Shown here one piece after another: positions 6,955 to 9,138 of a stretch of 9,138 bases of DNA (positions are counted from its first letter, which is position 1; every line of letters starts with the position of its first letter). The DNA comes from Glaciecola sp964621345 (GTDB taxonomy: Bacteria; Pseudomonadota; Gammaproteobacteria; Enterobacterales; Alteromonadaceae). Where the stretch lies: assembly GCA_964621345.1 (NCBI GenBank), contig CAZUON010000074.1:1-9138 (forward strand), written 5' to 3'. Under the pieces are notes generated by a model, which did no database searches, was not told the origin of the DNA, and saw only the letters and a list, made by a program, of their open reading frames with translations. A program made the translations under genes and the position numbers.

Positions 6955-6962
6955 CAGACTCA

Positions 6963-8906
6963 ATGAGTGCCAAAACCTACCCAGTGCCAGAGTCACTGTT
7001 ACAAAAACCTCATTTCAGCGACGCAGATTATCAAGCGATGTATAAAGAATCTGTGGATGACCCAGAAGCGTTTTGGCGCGGTCAGTTAGATGAGCTAGAT
7101 TGGTATAAAAAACCTAGCATCATTAAAAACACAAGCTTTAGCCAAAGTGATTGCGATATTAAATGGTTTGAAGACGGTGAGCTAAACGCCAGCTATAATT
7201 GCATTGATCGCCACCTTGAGAAGAATGCCAAAAAGACCGCTATTTTTTGGGAAGGTGACTCACCAGAGCAATCAGAAAAGGTTACATATCAGCAGTTACA
7301 TTACGAAGTATGTAAGCTTGCCAATGGTTTAAAAAAATTAGGTGTACAAAAAGGCGATAGAGTCGCAATTTACATGCCTATGGTCCCCCACGCTGCTTAT
7401 GCAATGTTGGCTTGTGCTCGTATTGGTGCCGTCCACTCTGTAATATTTGGTGGCTTTTCGCCTAATGCTATTGCCGATCGCATCAATAACAGTGATGCTA
7501 AAGTTGTGATTACTGCCGACCAAGGTCGCCGTGCGGGTCGCAGCGTGCCGCTAAAAGCCAATGTAGATGAAGCTATCGCAAATGGTGCATGCCCAAGTAT
7601 TAAAGCCGTGCTGACACATAAGTTAACCGGTGGCGATATTGCTTGGAACAGCGACGTTGATGTGTGGTGGCACGAGCTAATTGATGAATGTTCTGCACAG
7701 TGCGAACCTGAATCAATGAAAGCCGAAGACCCGCTATTTATTCTTTATACCTCCGGCTCTACAGGTCAGCCCAAAGGCGTTGTACATACTACCGGCGGTT
7801 ATTTACTCTACACGTCAATGACATTCCGTTATGCTTTTGACTATAAAGAAGACGATGTGTATTGGTGTACTGCTGATGTGGGCTGGATTACTGGCCACAG
7901 TTACATGACTTATGGTCCATTGGCGTGTGGTGCTACTCAAGTATTTTTCGAAGGGGTCCCGACTTATCCTGATGTGCGCAGAATTGCACAGGTAGTTGAA
8001 AAGTATCAGGTAAATAGTTTGTATACCGCGCCGACGGCGATTCGTGCGCTTATGGCTCATGGCGAAAAGCCGGTTGAAGGATGTGACCTATCTTCACTTC
8101 GCGTATTGGGCTCTGTGGGTGAACCAATTAACCCTGAAGCTTGGGAATGGTATCACCGCGTGATTGGTCAAGGTCGTTGCCCAATTATTGATTCATGGTG
8201 GCAAACCGAAACGGGCGGTATGATGATTGCGCCACTACCAAGTGCGAGTGCGCTTAAACCTGGCTCTGCAACACGCCCATTATTTGGTGTGCAGCCTGCG
8301 TTGTTTGATGCAGAGGGTAGTGAGCTAGAAGGTGTTGCTGAAGGTAACTTAGTTATCAAAGACAGTTGGCCTGCCCAGGCTCGTACTGTTTATGGCGACC
8401 ATAAACGTTTTATTGAGACCTATTTTAGTGCCTACCCGGATGTGTACTTTACTGGAGATGGCGCACGAAGAGATGAAGACGGATATTATTGGATAACCGG
8501 CCGCGTTGATGACGTGCTTAATGTATCGGGTCATCGCTTGGGTACTGCCGAAATTGAATCAGCCTTGGTGGCGCATGCCAGTATTGCTGAGGCTGCGGTA
8601 GTGGGTTATCCACACGATATCAAAGGCCAGGGTATTTACGTTTATATTACTCCAATTGAAGGTGTTGAAGCGACCGATGAACTGACCGCTGAAATTCGTA
8701 CATGGGTAAGAAAAGAGTTAAGTCCGATTGCCACCCCTGATCTTATTCAGTGGACCAGCGGATTACCGAAAACACGTTCAGGCAAAATTATGCGTAGAAT
8801 TTTGCGTAAAATCGCCGCTAATGAACATGAGCAACTCGGTGACACCTCAACCTTAGCCGACCCATCAGTGGTCGACTCATTGGTCGACAAACGACTTAAC
8901 GTGTAA
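6963..8906 (+). CDS. acs: Acetyl-CoA synthetase (AMP-forming acetate--CoA ligase)
   Basis: This 647-residue cytoplasmic enzyme activates acetate to acetyl-adenylate and then acetyl-CoA. It is full length (the Escherichia coli enzyme has 652) and close to it throughout. The P-loop TSGSTGQPKG is at 263-272. WWQTETGG starts at Trp412, and Trp413 is at the position of Salmonella Trp414, which restricts the pocket to acetate. The hinge and C-terminal core read WITGRVDDVLNVSGHRLGTA. The A10 motif PKTRSGK is at 602-608, and its Lys608 corresponds to Salmonella Lys609, the catalytic lysine silenced by Pat acetylation and restored by deacetylase. The start at 6963 follows a CGGAGG site. The gene is divergent from a DcaP porin and about 4 kb from a GNAT-fusion and HDAC-family pair that could control Lys608. 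A hairpin follows the stop codon. Confidence 0.98.
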   Translation: MSAKTYPVPESLLQKPHFSDADYQAMYKESVDDPEAFWRGQLDELDWYKKPSIIKNTSFSQSDCDIKWFEDGELNASYNCIDRHLEKNAKKTAIFWEGDSPEQSEKVTYQQLHYEVCKLANGLKKLGVQKGDRVAIYMPMVPHAAYAMLACARIGAVHSVIFGGFSPNAIADRINNSDAKVVITADQGRRAGRSVPLKANVDEAIANGACPSIKAVLTHKLTGGDIAWNSDVDVWWHELIDECSAQCEPESMKAEDPLFILYTSGSTGQPKGVVHTTGGYLLYTSMTFRYAFDYKEDDVYWCTADVGWITGHSYMTYGPLACGATQVFFEGVPTYPDVRRIAQVVEKYQVNSLYTAPTAIRALMAHGEKPVEGCDLSSLRVLGSVGEPINPEAWEWYHRVIGQGRCPIIDSWWQTETGGMMIAPLPSASALKPGSATRPLFGVQPALFDAEGSELEGVAEGNLVIKDSWPAQARTVYGDHKRFIETYFSAYPDVYFTGDGARRDEDGYYWITGRVDDVLNVSGHRLGTAEIESALVAHASIAEAAVVGYPHDIKGQGIYVYITPIEGVEATDELTAEIRTWVRKELSPIATPDLIQWTSGLPKTRSGKIMRRILRKIAANEHEQLGDTSTLADPSVVDSLVDKRLNV

Positions 8907-8914
8907 TTGTGAAA

Positions 8915-8940
8915 TGGGGATAGCAGCTTTGCTATTCCCA
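8915..8940 (+). terminator. Hairpin after acs, possible terminator without T-run
   Basis: TGGGGATAGCA (8915-8925) pairs with TGCTATTCCCA (8930-8940) over 11 bp, including one G-T wobble, around a GCTT loop. It begins nine bases after the acs stop codon. It is followed by a C-run rather than T residues, so it is not a classical intrinsic terminator. It may stabilise the 3' end or help Rho-dependent ending. Confidence 0.55.
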
Positions 8941-8956
8941 ATCACCCCCCCGCGAC

Positions 8957-9138
8957 AACCACAGTCATCCCCGGGAAAACCACAGTCATCCCCGCGAAGG
9001 CGGGGACCCAATCGTCACCTTAAGGTTTTGCATTAGTGTGCATTGTGGGAGATTCCCACCTTCGTGGGAATGACGAGGATGAAGTGGGAATGACGCGGAT
9101 GAAGTGGGAATGACGAGCAACCACAGTCATCCCCGCGA
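8957..9138. repeat. REP/MITE-like repeat array with inverted hairpins and tandem half-units, continuing past the window
   Basis: The array is built from a half-unit with core GTCAT(C/T)CCC. Two 21-bp tandem copies (8957-8977 and 8978-8998, one mismatch at 8974/8995) lead into a full hairpin. A second full hairpin in inverted orientation follows after a spacer and leads into tandem 20-bp copies at 9064-9083 and 9084-9103, with a partial one at 9104-9117. A third forward half-unit starts at 9119 and is cut by the window end. No coding sequence is evident. GTCATTCCC-type palindromes are widespread intergenic repeats in proteobacteria and often relate to REP or MITE families. I see no transposase here. 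Confidence 0.85.
8985..9074. mobile_element. 90-bp element bounded by inverted GTCAT...ATGAC ends (MITE/BIME-like)
   Basis: The left end GTCAT (8985-8989) and right end ATGAC (9070-9074) are inverted. The left hairpin is TCCCCGC-GAAG-GCGGGGA (8989-9006). The right hairpin is ATTCCCAC-CTTC-GTGGGAAT (9052-9071). The spacer 9007-9051 holds the palindrome ACCTTAAGGT. It encodes no protein, so any movement would need a transposase elsewhere. No clear target-site duplication is visible because repeat copies flank it on both sides. Confidence 0.5.

Larger units (their letters stand above)
6689..6962. promoter_or_regulatory. Divergent control region between the porin and acs genes
   Basis: These 274 bp must contain the promoters of both the reverse-strand porin gene and acs. 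Visible elements are a 14-bp palindromic stretch TACATTTTTATGTA (6738-6751), a 19-bp inverted repeat (6776-6794), a CRP-like site (6817-6832), and a weak leader hairpin with a T-run (6883-6905). I cannot assign -35/-10 pairs with confidence. A GATACT hexamer at 6877-6882 is a possible acs -10. An in-frame upstream ATG at 6873 lies in this region but is not the likely acs start. Confidence 0.6.

Noticed and set aside
6873..6962. Upstream ATG extending Acs by 30 residues
   Set aside because: No ribosome site precedes it. The ATG at 6963 has CGGAGG and gives the normal Acs N-terminus and length.
8957..9138. CRISPR array
   Set aside because: Repeats are short, directly adjacent without unique spacers, and occur in both orientations. 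No cas gene is present.
8941..9138. Protein-coding gene in the terminal region
   Set aside because: The sequence is explained by repeats and hairpins, and no frame shows a plausible start with a ribosome site.

Overview
This window is chromosomal DNA from a gammaproteobacterium. Recognisable protein families, moderate GC, and the mix of a DcaP-type porin, an NptA-type Na+/phosphate symporter and an Acs very like the enteric enzyme point to a marine Alteromonadales-like organism. The order is inferred from protein flavour only, because there is no rRNA or other marker.

Layout. Positions 1-172 are a leader with no confident gene. Positions 173-2023 (+) encode a CoA-transferase/acetyl-CoA hydrolase domain fused to a C-terminal GNAT acetyltransferase. 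After 48 bp, 2072-2995 (+) encodes a zinc-dependent histone-deacetylase-family protein, probably in the same operon. Positions 3136-4188 (+) encode a Tas-like aldo/keto reductase. Positions 4259-5413 (+) encode a Na+/Pi symporter with a PhoB-box-like promoter in the 70-bp gap before it. The symporter gene converges on a DcaP-family outer-membrane porin at 5519-6688 (-), which has a clean UUCG-loop intrinsic terminator. A 274-bp divergent control region separates the porin from acs, acetyl-CoA synthetase, at 6963-8906 (+). From 8915 to the window end there is a hairpin and then a dense array of short inverted and tandem repeats (REP/MITE-like). The array continues past the window edge.

How the genes may work together. 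Three products act on acetyl groups: Acs makes acetyl-CoA from acetate, the CoA-transferase/hydrolase domain moves or releases CoA, and the GNAT and HDAC-family proteins could add and remove acetyl groups on lysine. Acs keeps the C-terminal lysine (K608) that is the classic acetylation switch in this family. The set resembles the Bacillus acuA/acuC-acsA arrangement built from different parts. That functional link is an inference. The porin divergent from acs may admit the organic acids that feed this metabolism. The symporter and aldo/keto reductase look like ordinary housekeeping or accessory genes without a clear link to the acetyl theme.

I found no tRNA, rRNA, CRISPR, prophage, transposase or toxin-antitoxin gene. 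The least ordinary items are the acetylation gene set with the CoA-transferase-GNAT fusion, the terminal repeat array with compensatory stem changes, and the putative operators.
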